Shown piece after piece: positions 32,188 through 41,723 of a DNA stretch of 64,000 bases. Both the position numbers and the translations under genes were made by a program. Location of the stretch: contig NZ_CP079865.1 in NCBI RefSeq assembly GCF_025263565.1, positions 4,092,001-4,156,000 of the forward strand, read 5' to 3'. The notes under the pieces are model-generated. The model did no database searches. It worked only from the letters and a program-made list of their open reading frames with translations, and was not told the origin of the DNA. Position 1 is the first letter of the stretch; each line of letters starts with the position of its first letter. Origin of the DNA: Mycobacterium sp. SMC-8. Its GTDB lineage: Bacteria > Actinomycetota > Actinomycetes > Mycobacteriales > Mycobacteriaceae.

Positions 32188-32438
32188 GGCGACCCCGTCT
32201 GCCTGGGACCGTCTGTGCCGCTTCTCCTTTCGAATCGTCGTCATTGGTCCAGCCGACGTGGTGCATATCGCTGCCATTATCACGCGGCGTTCGACGTAGC
32301 TCCCACTCGGGAATGACGGCGGGAAGTTACCGACTCGCGTCTTCGTGCCCAAAGGTCCAATGCCGCTGCGCTTTTTGGCCACTGCAGGGTGGTTTTGCCA
32401 CATCGTTGCCGGGTATGCGGCGCCGGACATCAACCCCG
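32188..32438. other. Intergenic stretch between ADH remnant and IS630 copy 1
   Basis: About 250 bases upstream of the ADH remnant start. No gene or clear repeat seen. It presumably held the ADH promoter before IS630 copy 1 inserted at its right end. Confidence 0.4.
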
Positions 32439-33500
32439 CTAGTGTCTCGCGTCTGAATTTGGTTTACGGGTATGGGGCAGGATGTCGTCTGCGGATTTGG
32501 TCCACACGAATGGGTGGCAGCGCTGATTCCAGCCTTGGATGAACGCGGCGATGGCGGCCATCAGTTCTTTGACGCTGTTGAACGAGCCACGGCGGATGGC
32601 TTGGCGGGTGATGATCGAGAAGAACACCTCGACCATGTTCAGCCAGGATCCTGAGGTCGGCGTGAAATGCAGTGTCACGCGGGGGTTCTTGTCCAGCCAG
32701 GCGTTGATGTCGGCATGCTTGTGGGTGTGGTAGTTGTCGCACACCACGTGCAGTTTCCGTCGGGGGTAAGCGCGGGCGACCGCTTTGAGGAAGTCGAGGA
32801 ACTCCGCTTTGCCGTGCCGCTCATAGCAGCGGTCGGTCACCTTGCCGGTGGCGATCTCGAGTGCGGCAAACAAGGTGGCGGTGCCGTTGCGCTGGTAGTC
32901 ATGGGTCGCTTTTTCGGGCAACCCGGGACGCAGCGGCAGGATCGGCTGGGTCCGGTTGAGGGCTTGAATCTGGGACTTTTCATCTACGCACAACACGATC
33001 GCGTTGGTCGGCGGGTTCAAGTAGAGGCCGATTACGTCGCGGACCTTGGCCTCCAGCTCCGGGTCGGTGGAGAACTTGAAGGTCTCCCGGCGCCAGGGTT
33101 TGACCCCGTAACGGCGCCAGGCCCGGGCGACCGTGGCGTCCCCCACGCCGAGGTGTTTACCGAGCAGTCGACTCGACCAGTGGGTGACCGCCAAAACCTC
33201 CGGCGGCGGCTCCAGGGTGGCTGCCAGGATCGCCGCGTCGTCGACAGTCTTGGGTCGACCGCTGCGAGGCTCGTCGGCAAGTCCATCAATCCCGTACGCG
33301 GCGAATCGATCCCGCCATTTGATCACCGTCGGTCGCGAGACTCCCACCTGCCGGGCTGCGCCAGAGGTGCCGGCACCATTAGCCACCGCCAGCACGATCG
33401 GGGCCCGCTCGACATGACCGGCAGATGCCGTCGTCGACCGCGTCCACGACTCCAACGTCACGCGATCCTCAGAACTGATCACCAGCGCAGATGACGGCAT
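32439..33500 (-). CDS. IS630-family transposase, copy 1
   Basis: A 353-residue Tc1/mariner-like DDE transposase: two N-terminal HTH modules (SGAARQVGVSRPTVIKWRDR; LLGKHLGVGDATVARAWRRY), then VLCVDEKSQIQALNRTQPIL (first Asp), LHVVCDNYHTHKHADINAWL (second Asp) and FTPTSGSWLNMVEVFFSIIT (Glu). Its TAG stop uses the duplicated TA plus one flanking host base, so the stop is made by the target site. It differs from copy 2 at HVERAPIVL (Pro instead of Arg). Confidence 0.94.
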   Translation of the reverse strand: MPSSALVISSEDRVTLESWTRSTTASAGHVERAPIVLAVANGAGTSGAARQVGVSRPTVIKWRDRFAAYGIDGLADEPRSGRPKTVDDAAILAATLEPPPEVLAVTHWSSRLLGKHLGVGDATVARAWRRYGVKPWRRETFKFSTDPELEAKVRDVIGLYLNPPTNAIVLCVDEKSQIQALNRTQPILPLRPGLPEKATHDYQRNGTATLFAALEIATGKVTDRCYERHGKAEFLDFLKAVARAYPRRKLHVVCDNYHTHKHADINAWLDKNPRVTLHFTPTSGSWLNMVEVFFSIITRQAIRRGSFNSVKELMAAIAAFIQGWNQRCHPFVWTKSADDILPHTRKPNSDARH

Positions 33501-33544
33501 ACACCATCATCCCACACTGTAAACTAATTAATGACGCATGACAC
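32442..33544 (-). mobile_element. IS630-family insertion sequence, copy 1 (minus)
   Basis: Ends read GTGTCTCGCGTC on the left and, on the complement at the right, GTGTCATGCGTC. A TA dinucleotide flanks each side (32440-32441 and 33545-33546), the family's target duplication, within a CTAG site. It is nearly identical to the copy at 38458-39561 in opposite orientation (one-base length difference plus few substitutions). Confidence 0.9.
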
Positions 33545-35171
33545 TAGCCTCGACGTTTCGTGAAATAGGCTGTTGACACGACCTGTAATGCACGGAAGTG
33601 CCTGTCCTGTTTGAGAAAATGTGACTTGTCTAGGGTCCATGTTCACAAAGCGGGAAGGCACTCCGTAGGTGAAGCGTAGCGCGGTTCGTTCTCTGCTGGT
33701 GGATTCAGGTCGCGAGTCGTTGGTCTCGTCGGCCGGCGGGCTGCTGTTGGCTCGGACGCTGCACGTCTCGGGACTGGAAAAGGCCATGTCAGAGGTCTTG
33801 AAGCGGTGGCGGGCACCACGAACCCTGCACGACCCGGCCAAGGTGCTCACCGATGTCGCGATCGCGGTGGCACTCGGCGGTGACTGTGCCGCCGATATCG
33901 CGGTGGTGCGTGCTCAGCCCGAGCTGTTCGGGGCGGTGGCCTCCGATGCCACCGTGTCACGTCTGATCGCCACGCTGGCCGGCGACGTCGATGCCGCCGT
34001 TGCGGCGATCCGCGCGGCCCGGGCAGCAGCCCGCGCGCACATATGGCGGCGCCAGCAACCGCTGGCCGGTACCTCAGGCAGCCAGGTCATCGTCGATCTG
34101 GACGCCACCCTGGTGACCGCCCACAGCGACAAACAGGGCGCCACCCCAACCTTCAAGTACGGATACGGGTTTCATCCCATGCTCGCCTTCGTCGACCACG
34201 GCAGCCACGGATCCGGTGAAGCCCTGGTCGGGTTGCTGCGACCCGGCTCAGCCGGCTCCAACAGCGCTGCTGACCACATCAGTGTCCTGGATGCCGCGTT
34301 GGCCCAACTGCCCGAACCCGAACGGGCCCGGGTGCTGGTGCGCACCGACACCGGTGGCGGGGTCAAGGACTTCCTGCACCACATCACCGACCTGGGACTG
34401 CAGTACTCAGTCGGGTTCTACGGCATGCCCCCGATCGTCGAAGCGCTGCGCCGGGTCCCGCGGCGGGCGTGGCGGGCTGCCCTCGACGGCGACGGCACAC
34501 CACGCGAGGGCGCCCAGGTCGCTGAGTTGACCCGCTACCTGCCCGACACGCTGAAAGGCTGGCCGGCAGGGATGCGGGTCATCGCCCGCCGAGAACGTCC
34601 CCATCCCGGCGCGCAGTTGCGCCTGACCGATGACAACGGGTGGCGGATCACGTGCTTTGCGACCAACACCCGCGGTTGGTCGATCTGCGATCTCGAAGTC
34701 CGGCACCGTCAACGCGCCCGCGCGGAAGACCGCATCCGCAACCTCAAAGACACCGGACTGACCAACCTGCCGTTTCACGGGTTCGCCCAGAATCAGATCT
34801 GGCTGGAGATCACCCTGCTGGCCGCTGACCTGCTGGTCTGGACCCAAGTCCTGGCCTTCACCGGCCACCCGGCCAGAGGCTGGGAACCCAAACGACTACG
34901 CCTGCGCCTGCTTGCCGTCGCCGGACGCATCATCACCTCAGGGCGTCGCCGCTACCTACGGCTGCCAAGAGGCTGGCCGTGGAGCGACCTCATCGAATTC
35001 GGCTGGACCGCACTGCAACCCACCTAAAACACAGAAACCATTCCGACGAGCAAAGGACCCAGGAGCACCGGCGAGACGCAACGCCGGAACCCCAGGCCGC
35101 CCACGTCAGAACCGCCCACTCACGCCACGAAAAGACCTCAACTACCCGCCACGTGAAAGATCGAGGCTAGG
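33544..35171 (+). mobile_element. IS1380-family insertion sequence
   Basis: CTAGCCTCGACGTTTCGTG at the left (33544-33562) is matched on the complement at the right by CTAGCCTCGATCTTTCACGTG (ending at 35170). The single transposase gene is intact. IS630 copy 1 is inserted in the TA of the left terminal CTAG, so the original outermost base context was split. Confidence 0.78.
33669..35027 (+). CDS. IS1380-family transposase
   Basis: A 452-residue DDE transposase: SGSQVIVDLDATLVTAHSDK (first Asp), RARVLVRTDTGGGVKDFLHH (second Asp), and RQRARAEDRIRNLKDTGLTN (Glu, YREtIG-like helix of IS4/IS1380). GFHPMLAFVDHGSHGSGEAL is a typical block. GTG start at 33669. A divergent fragment of another IS1380 transposase lies at 51875-52153. 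Confidence 0.93.
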   Translation: MKRSAVRSLLVDSGRESLVSSAGGLLLARTLHVSGLEKAMSEVLKRWRAPRTLHDPAKVLTDVAIAVALGGDCAADIAVVRAQPELFGAVASDATVSRLIATLAGDVDAAVAAIRAARAAARAHIWRRQQPLAGTSGSQVIVDLDATLVTAHSDKQGATPTFKYGYGFHPMLAFVDHGSHGSGEALVGLLRPGSAGSNSAADHISVLDAALAQLPEPERARVLVRTDTGGGVKDFLHHITDLGLQYSVGFYGMPPIVEALRRVPRRAWRAALDGDGTPREGAQVAELTRYLPDTLKGWPAGMRVIARRERPHPGAQLRLTDDNGWRITCFATNTRGWSICDLEVRHRQRARAEDRIRNLKDTGLTNLPFHGFAQNQIWLEITLLAADLLVWTQVLAFTGHPARGWEPKRLRLRLLAVAGRIITSGRRRYLRLPRGWPWSDLIEFGWTALQPT

Positions 35172-35187
35172 AGGCGCTACGAAAGCA

Positions 35188-36329
35188 ATGAGTTATCGCG
35201 GTCCCTGCAAAGTTCGTATTGAGGAAAAAGAGATCCCGGCGATCGAGCACCCCAACGATGCGATCGTTCGGGTGGAATTGGCGGCGATCTAGTGGTTCGG
35301 ATCTGCACCTCTATCACGGCTTGATGCCCGACACCCGGATCGGGCACACCTTCGGACACGAGTTCATCGGAGTGGTGGAGAAAGTCGGCCCCACTGTAGA
35401 GAACATCCAGCCCGGTGATCGGGTGATGGTGCCGTTCAACATCTACTGCGGCTCATGCTACTTCTGTGCCAGAGGCCTCTACTCCAATTGTCACAACGTG
35501 AACCCCAACGCCACTGCGGTGGGTGGCATCTACGGCTACTCGCATACGTGCGGTGGGTACGACGGCGCTCAGGCCGAGTACGTGCGGGTGCCCTTCGCCG
35601 ACGTCGGTCCATCGGTGATCCCCGACTGGATGGAAAGTGAAGACGCATTGCTCTGCACCGATGCCCTTTCGACGGGATACTTCGGCGCTCAGCTCGGGGA
35701 CATCGCCGAGGGAGACACCGTCATCGTGTTCGGCGCCGGGCCGGTCGGTCTGTATGCAGCGAAAAGTTCCTGGTTGATGGGGGCCGGCCGCGTCATCGTC
35801 ATCGACCATCAGGAGTACCGCTTGCAGAAGGCCCGGGAGTTCGCGGATGCCGAGACCTACAACTTCGGTGAGTACGGCGACATCGTGCTGGAGATGAAGA
35901 AAGTCACCGACTTCCTGGGCGCCGACGTCGCGATCGACGCGGTCGGTGCGGAGGCGGACGGAAACCTCATGCAGCACGTGACGACGGCGAAGTTCAAAAT
36001 GCAGGGCGGCTCTCCAGTGGCTCTCAACTGGGCGATCGACTCGGTGCGCAAAGGCGGAACCGTTTCGGTGGTCGGCGCCTACGGGCCGATGTTCAGCGCG
36101 GTGAAGTTCGGCGATGCCATGAACAAGGGCCTCACGATCAACGCCAACCAGTGCCCGGTGAAGCGGCAGTGGCCGCGGTTGTGGTCGCATATCGAGAATG
36201 GCTACATCAAGCCGAATGACATTGTCACGCACCGCATCCCACTTCGAGCATATTGCCGAGGGCTACCACATCTTCTCTTCCAAGCTCGACAACAACATCA
36301 AGCCGGTCGTCGTCGTCAACCACAACTGA
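35188..36329 (+). pseudogene. Zn-dependent alcohol dehydrogenase with two frameshifts
   Basis: An otherwise full-length (about 380-residue) class III-type ADH. It opens MSYRGPCKVRIEEKEIPAIE after a good AGGAGG site, and hits TAG at 35290 because of one extra base before the ICGSDLH zinc motif; the frame resumes as SGSDLHLYHGLMPDTRIGHT. Structural-zinc cysteines (NIYCGSCYFCARGLYSNC) and the NAD-binding GAGPVGLYAAK are intact. A second one-base shift near 36246 breaks HRIPL from EHIAEGYHIFSSKL. It may be a recent pseudogene, or sequencing error could explain both shifts. Confidence 0.82.
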
Positions 36330-36349
36330 TGGACCCAAGGAGAACTGTC

Positions 36350-36922
36350 ATGACCCAGACTTCGCAGCGCGTGCCCGCCTACACGGCCGACCATCCGCCG
36401 GTACCGGACAGCGAGGCTCTTCGAGCGCGTATCCACGGATGGGGCGCGGATCTCAACAAGGAGGATCGACCGTCCGTCCCCAAACTGAAGTTCCTTGAGA
36501 CCGGGGCGCATTGGGACTTCCCCGAGCGGCAGCCCGAGAAGTGGCCGCGTGAAAGGTCCGTCGAACATCGATTCCTGACTCCGGTGTTCGGTACCGCGCA
36601 GCCACCCAGCGGTTTGTCGGGGACTATGCGGAAGTTCGCTTACAAGTTCAGTGAAGGCCGCGCCGCCCATTGGATGATCTTGCTCTACGCCGACCGAGTG
36701 GATGCCCTCGAGCACCACCTTCGCTCGCTGGTCACCTTGCGGCCCGACAACCCGATCACCGAGTCGGGCGTGAAAGCCGAATTCAGTCACAACGGGCTTC
36801 GGTCGCGGTTCGGCCGCAAGCGGGTCGATGTGAGACACATGTGGATCGACCCGGTCATCGTCGCCGGTCCGTGGATCCTGTCCATCTATCTCGTGCGAAG
36901 GGTTCTCAGGCGCCGTAAGTAA
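36350..36922 (+). CDS. Conserved-looking hypothetical protein, 190 residues
   Basis: No family recognised. It is preceded by AAGGAGAAC, a good ribosome site, 20 bases after the ADH stop, so it was probably in an operon with it. The protein is polar with FAYKFSEGRAAHWMILLYAD in the middle and a hydrophobic C-terminal segment (WIDPVIVAGPWILSIYLVRR) ending in Arg/Lys, suggesting a single C-terminal membrane anchor. Confidence 0.7.
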   Translation: MTQTSQRVPAYTADHPPVPDSEALRARIHGWGADLNKEDRPSVPKLKFLETGAHWDFPERQPEKWPRERSVEHRFLTPVFGTAQPPSGLSGTMRKFAYKFSEGRAAHWMILLYADRVDALEHHLRSLVTLRPDNPITESGVKAEFSHNGLRSRFGRKRVDVRHMWIDPVIVAGPWILSIYLVRRVLRRRK

Positions 36923-37175
36923 CGATGGGCGCACGCCGACGATCCCCTGCCGCTACTGCCGGCAGTCGCACTTGCCGGGGGGATGGCGCTGTTCTATCTC
37001 GGTGATGTCGCTTACTGGTGGCGCGATTATCGACAGATCCCGGTCGACCGGACCGCCACCGGGTGTGCCGCCGCGGCGACCTTGCCGGTTCTGTTGACAT
37101 CCTTGCGATCGCAGCGCTCGGTGTGCTCACCGGCATCGGATGGGTCTGGCTGGCCTGGGAACTATGGCGATGACC
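36923..37175 (+). pseudogene. Low-temperature-requirement protein A (LtrA) remnant
   Basis: In frame after the previous stop the DNA reads HADDPLPLLPAVALAGGMAL then FYLGDVAYWWRDYRQIPVDR, the late part of LtrA-type membrane proteins. A shift follows and the other frame gives ALGVLTGIGWVWLAWELWR. Only the C-terminal membrane segments remain, with no start. LtrA genes often stand near stress genes in mycobacteria. Confidence 0.62.
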
Positions 37176-37283
37176 GCGCATCGGCCCCGGCGTCGCGGGG
37201 CAGGTCCGTTGACACAACACGGCAGTGCGTGGGGCGTAAAAGTCGGTTGAGCGTCGACCGACAACGAAAGAGCAAGTGACGCA

Positions 37284-38039
37284 ATGCATGACATCGACAG
37301 GAGGATGATGGCACACAAACGACGCCTTTCGGGGCGCACGATCGCGGTGCTGGCCGCCGACGGGTTCGAGAAGGTCGAACTGGTGGTTCCGCTACGTGCG
37401 CTGCAGCTTTCGGGCGCGAAGGTGGACATCGTGTCACTGCGCGAAGGCCGAATACGCGGGGTGAACCTGCACATGCCCGCCAGCCGCGTCGGCGTGGACA
37501 AGGTGGTCACCGACGCCGACCCCGACGACTACGACGGACTGCTGCTTCCCGGCGGCTTCATCAACCCCGATCTACTGCGGCAGTCGGCGGACGCACGAGA
37601 TTTCGTGCGTGCCTTCGACCACGGCCGAAAGCCGATCGTCACCCTGTGTCACGGTCCATGGGTGCTGGCGTCGGCGGGACTGCTCACGGGACGGACCCTC
37701 ACGTCGTGGCCCGGCATCCGCGATGATCTCGTGAACGCGGGCGCGACGTGGCTTGACCGCGAGGTGGTGCGCGACCGCAATCTGGTCACAAGCCGCGGGC
37801 CTCAGGACCTGAAAGCGTTCGTGCCTGCGATGCTGGACATCTTCGCCGAACCGACGAGTCAACAGCAGACGGTGTCCAGCCCTACCGGCTCCGATCCTGC
37901 GCGCAACGAGCCCATCGGTTGGGCGGTCGCCGCATTGCGCTGGTCGCCGAAGCCCTCGGCGGCAGCTCTCGCCGGGGTGGGTGCTGCCACGCTGGCGGCA
38001 GCGTTGCGCAGCCCGATGGCGGTCAGACGAGGGGGTTGA
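37284..38039 (+). CDS. DJ-1/PfpI-family protein with hydrophobic C-terminal tail
   Basis: A 251-residue protein. GRTIAVLAADGFEKVELVVP is the N-terminal strand/Glu region and PIVTLCHGPWVLASAGLLTG contains the nucleophile-elbow Cys followed by His, as in PfpI/YhbO deglycase-protease proteins. The last 50 residues (WSPKPSAAALAGVGAATLAA) are an Ala-rich extension that could be a membrane anchor and is not part of the fold. Alternative ATGs at 37305 and 37308 follow an AGGAGG. It is probably a stress-protection protein. Confidence 0.86.
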   Translation: MHDIDRRMMAHKRRLSGRTIAVLAADGFEKVELVVPLRALQLSGAKVDIVSLREGRIRGVNLHMPASRVGVDKVVTDADPDDYDGLLLPGGFINPDLLRQSADARDFVRAFDHGRKPIVTLCHGPWVLASAGLLTGRTLTSWPGIRDDLVNAGATWLDREVVRDRNLVTSRGPQDLKAFVPAMLDIFAEPTSQQQTVSSPTGSDPARNEPIGWAVAALRWSPKPSAAALAGVGAATLAAALRSPMAVRRGG

Positions 38040-38457
38040 TGGTGTCATTGCTCTCCACGCGGCGTGCTTCCTGTTGCTCTTGCTGACGGCGTGGTGGACT
38101 GCGGCCTCCGCAGCTGCTGGAACAGAACCTCGGGCACCCGGAGCTTCGGAGATTTCCTGAGGCGCCATGGCCGGTTGGCTCGCACCATACCGACTGGCCC
38201 GTTGGGTGGCACCTTGACACAAGGGGGTGAATGCAAACCTGCGCCTTCGGCGCGGCGGGAGCAGGAAATCGGCCGCTCCATCGCCCAGCCTTTAGGAGCA
38301 GGCGCGCGGCGCATCCGATGAATGAGCCTGCGATATACGTTTCTCGTCTATCGGATAGGGTGATCTCATCGCGGAAAACATTGCAGAGCACAAGGATTGC
38401 GGCTATCGGGTTCGTCCGCTGAGTTCGCACTATCCTTCCCGAAATTCTAAACGGCTA
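38040..38457. other. Intergenic stretch between PfpI gene and IS630 copy 2
   Basis: About 415 bases. No gene that I can support; short open frames on both strands lack family resemblance. The stretch ends in a CTAG site where IS630 copy 2 is inserted. Confidence 0.4.
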
Positions 38458-39561
38458 GTGTCATGCGTCATTAATTAGTTTTACAGTGTGGGATGATGGT
38501 GTATGCCGTCATCTGCGCTGGTGATCAGTTCTGAGGATCGCGTGACGTTGGAGTCGTGGACGCGGTCGACGACGGCATCTGCCGGTCATGTCGAGCGGGC
38601 CCGGATCGTGCTGGCGGTGGCTAATGGTGCCGGCACCTCTGGCGCAGCCCGGCAGGTGGGAGTCTCGCGACCGACGGTGATCAAATGGCGGGATCGATTC
38701 GCCGCGTACGGGATTGATGGACTTGCCGACGAGCCTCGCAGCGGTCGACCCAAGACTGTCGACGACGCGGCGATCCTGGCAGCCACCCTGGAGCCGCCGC
38801 CGGAGGTTTTGGCGGTCACCCACTGGTCGAGTCGACTGCTCGGTAAACACCTCGGCGTGGGGGACGCCACGGTCGCCCGGGCCTGGCGCCGTTACGGGGT
38901 CAAACCCTGGCGCCGGGAGACCTTTAAGTTCTCCACCGACCCGGAGCTGGAGGCCAAGGTCCGCGACGTAATCGGCCTCTACTTGAACCCGCCGACCAAC
39001 GCGATCGTGTTGTGCGTAGATGAAAAGTCCCAGATTCAAGCCCTCAACCGGACCCAGCCGATCCTGCCGCTGCGTCCCGGGTTGCCCGAAAAAGCGACCC
39101 ATGACTACCAGCGCAACGGCACCGCCACCTTGTTTGCCGCACTCGAGATCGCCACCGGCAAGGTGACCGACCGCTGCTATGAGCGGCATGGCAAAGCGGA
39201 GTTCCTCGACTTCCTCAAAGCGGTCGCCCGCGCTTACCCCCGACGGAAACTGCACGTGGTGTGCGACAACTACCACACCCACAAGCATGCCGACATCAAC
39301 GCCTGGCTGGACAAGAACCCCCGCGTGACACTGCATTTCACGCCGACCTCAGGATCCTGGCTGAACATGGTCGAGGTGTTCTTCTCGATCATCACCCGCC
39401 AAGCCATCCGCCGTGGCTCGTTCAACAGCGTCAAAGAACTGATGGCCGCCATCGCCGCGTTCATCCAAGGCTGGAATCAGCGCTGCCACCCATTCGTGTG
39501 GACCAAATCCGCAGACGACATCCTGCCCCATACCCGTAAACCAAATTCAGACGCGAGACAC
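38458..39561 (+). mobile_element. IS630-family insertion sequence, copy 2 (plus)
   Basis: Same terminal repeats as copy 1 (GTGTCATGCGTC left, GTGTCTCGCGTC on the complement at right) with TA at 38456-38457 and 39562-39563. Opposite in orientation to copy 1, so the two frame a 4.9-kb segment. Confidence 0.9.
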
Positions 39562-39564
39562 TAG
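38503..39564 (+). CDS. IS630-family transposase, copy 2
   Basis: A 353-residue protein identical to copy 1 except at least one substitution (HVERARIVL here). Both HTH modules and the three acidic catalytic positions are intact. As in copy 1, the TAG stop (39562-39564) is formed by the duplicated TA plus the next host base G. Confidence 0.94.
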   Translation: MPSSALVISSEDRVTLESWTRSTTASAGHVERARIVLAVANGAGTSGAARQVGVSRPTVIKWRDRFAAYGIDGLADEPRSGRPKTVDDAAILAATLEPPPEVLAVTHWSSRLLGKHLGVGDATVARAWRRYGVKPWRRETFKFSTDPELEAKVRDVIGLYLNPPTNAIVLCVDEKSQIQALNRTQPILPLRPGLPEKATHDYQRNGTATLFAALEIATGKVTDRCYERHGKAEFLDFLKAVARAYPRRKLHVVCDNYHTHKHADINAWLDKNPRVTLHFTPTSGSWLNMVEVFFSIITRQAIRRGSFNSVKELMAAIAAFIQGWNQRCHPFVWTKSADDILPHTRKPNSDARH

Positions 39565-39850
39565 AGGCCAAGCCCGGCAAAGAAAGCGCTGTCGAGGAAT
39601 TCTTGATCTCTGCCCTGCCGCTCGTAGAGCAGGAACCGGACACGAAGCCGTGGCTCGCGGTTCGATTCGGCCCGTCGACATTCGGGATCGTCGACGCGTT
39701 CCCGGACGAGGCGGCGCTCGAGGCAGCATCTTGGGGGCGCCGTGTGAAAAGCTCTCGCAGAAAGAGCCGATGAGCTGTTCGCCTCGCCACCAGACATCAG
39801 CCGACTCGATGTTCTGGCCAGCTGTTGCGCGTCATCGACGGTGACCATGT
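39565..39850 (+). pseudogene. Antibiotic-biosynthesis-monooxygenase (ABM) domain remnant
   Basis: Directly after IS630 copy 2 the frame reads EAKPGKESAVEEFLISALPL, then VEQEPDTKPWLAVRFGPSTF and GIVDAFPDEAALEAA, a clear ABM ferredoxin-like domain. A frameshift follows, and the end of the domain (ADELFASPPDISRLDVLAS) is in another frame. The 5' end was removed by the IS630 insertion. Confidence 0.75.
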
Positions 39851-39891
39851 CGGAGTCACTGGCCGTGGCGATGGACCAGGTAGGTATGAGA

Positions 39892-39919
39892 ACGGCCCCG
39901 CTCGGGTGAGCGGGGCCGT
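39892..39919. terminator. Perfect 12-bp-stem hairpin at the left edge of three-gene transposon copy 1
   Basis: ACGGCCCCGCTC (39892-39903) and its complement (39908-39919) around a 4-base loop. The same stem with an 8-base loop occurs at 52182-52213 after the ATPase gene of the second copy, so it belongs to the transposon and probably ends its transcript. Confidence 0.72.
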
Positions 39920-39985
39920 GGTGGTCTCGGTGACGGGATCGTCGTCGAGGTGATGCAGTTGTGGTCGGGCTGGTGGGGATCTCGG

Positions 39986-40801
39986 TCAGTCTGAGGCTGT
40001 TTCGCTGATGGCGATGCGGGCGGCTTTCTCCCCGACGATGGAATGACCGGCGGCGAACGCTGCCGTCAACGCGTGCAGGGCCAGGTTGTTGACTGCCCGC
40101 GGGTGGCCGCGGGAGGCGTTGTGAATCAAGGTGACGGCATCGTCGGCGAACAGGACATCGGAGCGGCCGGCGATCTTGGTGTGATGGCTGATGTAGTCAG
40201 CAGTATCCGCTGCGGTCATGCCGGGCAGGGTGTAGCGGACCGCGATGCGCTGATCCAGGGCGGCCAAGACACCGAGACGCAGGCGGTGCCGCAGGGTAGG
40301 TTGGCCAACCAGCACCACCGCGAACGGGGACCCGGAATCCATATCGTGGTTGGTCAGCAGCCGGATCGCTTCGAGTTGATGATTGTCGAGCAGATGGGCC
40401 TCATCGACGACGAGCACCGGGTTGCGACCCCGTTCGGCATGTTCAGCGGCCAAGGCGTCGGCGGCCTGCGGCGCGAGGCGGGCGGTGTGAAAGACCGGGG
40501 TGTGCCCGAGGGCAGCGACGATGTGGGTGAGCATGCCGCGCACTCCGATGGTGGGGTTGGCCAGGTAGATGATGACGTGCCGGGCCGGGTCCAGGGCGGT
40601 CGCGGCGGCGCGGATGGCCACCGTTTTGCCGGCGCCGACTTCACCGGTGATGACCCCGATGGCGCATTGATTGACACACCACCCGATGCGGGCGATTGCT
40701 TCACTGTGGCCGGGGTGGCGGTGCAGCATCGACGGCGCCAGATTCCGTCCGAACGGCATCCGGGTGAAACCCCAATGCGATTGCAGGCGTTCGATACTCA
40801 T
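39986..40801 (-). CDS. ExeA/TniB-type transposition ATPase, copy 1
   Basis: A 271-residue AAA+ ATPase. Walker A is VITGEVGAGKTVAIRAAAT (about 49-67), Walker B is NPVLVVDEAHLLDNHQLEAI, and VVLVGQPTLRHRLRL plus RGHPRAVNNLALHAL are ExeA-family blocks. In IS21/Mu/Tn7-like systems such an ATPase chooses targets and activates the transposase. Its start overlaps the transposase stop by 4 bases. This copy is intact; the copy at 52280 carries a frameshift. Confidence 0.9.
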   Translation of the reverse strand: MSIERLQSHWGFTRMPFGRNLAPSMLHRHPGHSEAIARIGWCVNQCAIGVITGEVGAGKTVAIRAAATALDPARHVIIYLANPTIGVRGMLTHIVAALGHTPVFHTARLAPQAADALAAEHAERGRNPVLVVDEAHLLDNHQLEAIRLLTNHDMDSGSPFAVVLVGQPTLRHRLRLGVLAALDQRIAVRYTLPGMTAADTADYISHHTKIAGRSDVLFADDAVTLIHNASRGHPRAVNNLALHALTAAFAAGHSIVGEKAARIAISETASD

Positions 40802-41723
40802 GCCGGCACCCCGTCTTCCTCGGCAGCGTTGTCGAGGTCGGTGATCGACAGCTGACCGGGCAGCTCATCTGCGTCGGCGGTGGGTCCGTAGAGGGCGTGG
40901 TAGCCGATACGTTCATCGTGGCGCAGCTGCTCGTGGTGGGCGGCGGCGGTCAACGCCAGGTAGTCGATCCCCGTCGCTGCCGGTGGCGTGTCTCGGGTTT
41001 CGGGTCGGGCTTTCGGATGCGCGTGGCGGGTGATGGTATGCGCGATCGCCGCACCGAAACTGGTGTCTCGGTAGCGGACCTCGATGGTCTCCAGATCGAA
41101 CGGGCTGAAGATCAGCTCGACCTTGCGTCCGGCCAGGGCAGGATCGACTCGGTAGGTGTTGGCATGCAGCGAGACGGTGGCGGTCTTGGTCACCGTGCGA
41201 AACTCTGACCACAGGAACGCCTCGGTCAGATCCGCCGCCGTCGGTGACGCGGGCAACCCGCCGAGTCGGTCCCAGCCGTCCTCCCACCGGGTCAGCGGGG
41301 CTTGTCCGGTTTCGGAGTGGGTGCGGCGTTGGTATTCGGTTTCAACCCACGCCATGAACAGCCGGTTGAGCTCCAACAACGCCGCACGGTGATCGATCCC
41401 TGCGGCGGTCAGGTCTTCGGCGGTGGTGTCGGTGACCTCGACGAGGAACTGGTCGCGCACCGTGCGGAAAAATCGTTCGATTTTGCCGCGTCCTTGCGGG
41501 CGCCCCGGGGTCGAATGGATCAGCCGGATACCGAGTTTCGCGCACGCCCGCAGCAGCCAGGCATCGACGAACGCGGAGCCGTTGTCGACATAGATCGACG
41601 CGGGGACGCCGCGGGTGGCCAGCGCCGGTTTCAGGGCGGCCGCCAGGCGCACGGTGTCTTCGGCGAACCCGAACCGGTGCCCCACCACCACCCGAGAGTG
41701 GTCGTCGAGGAACGCGAACAGGT

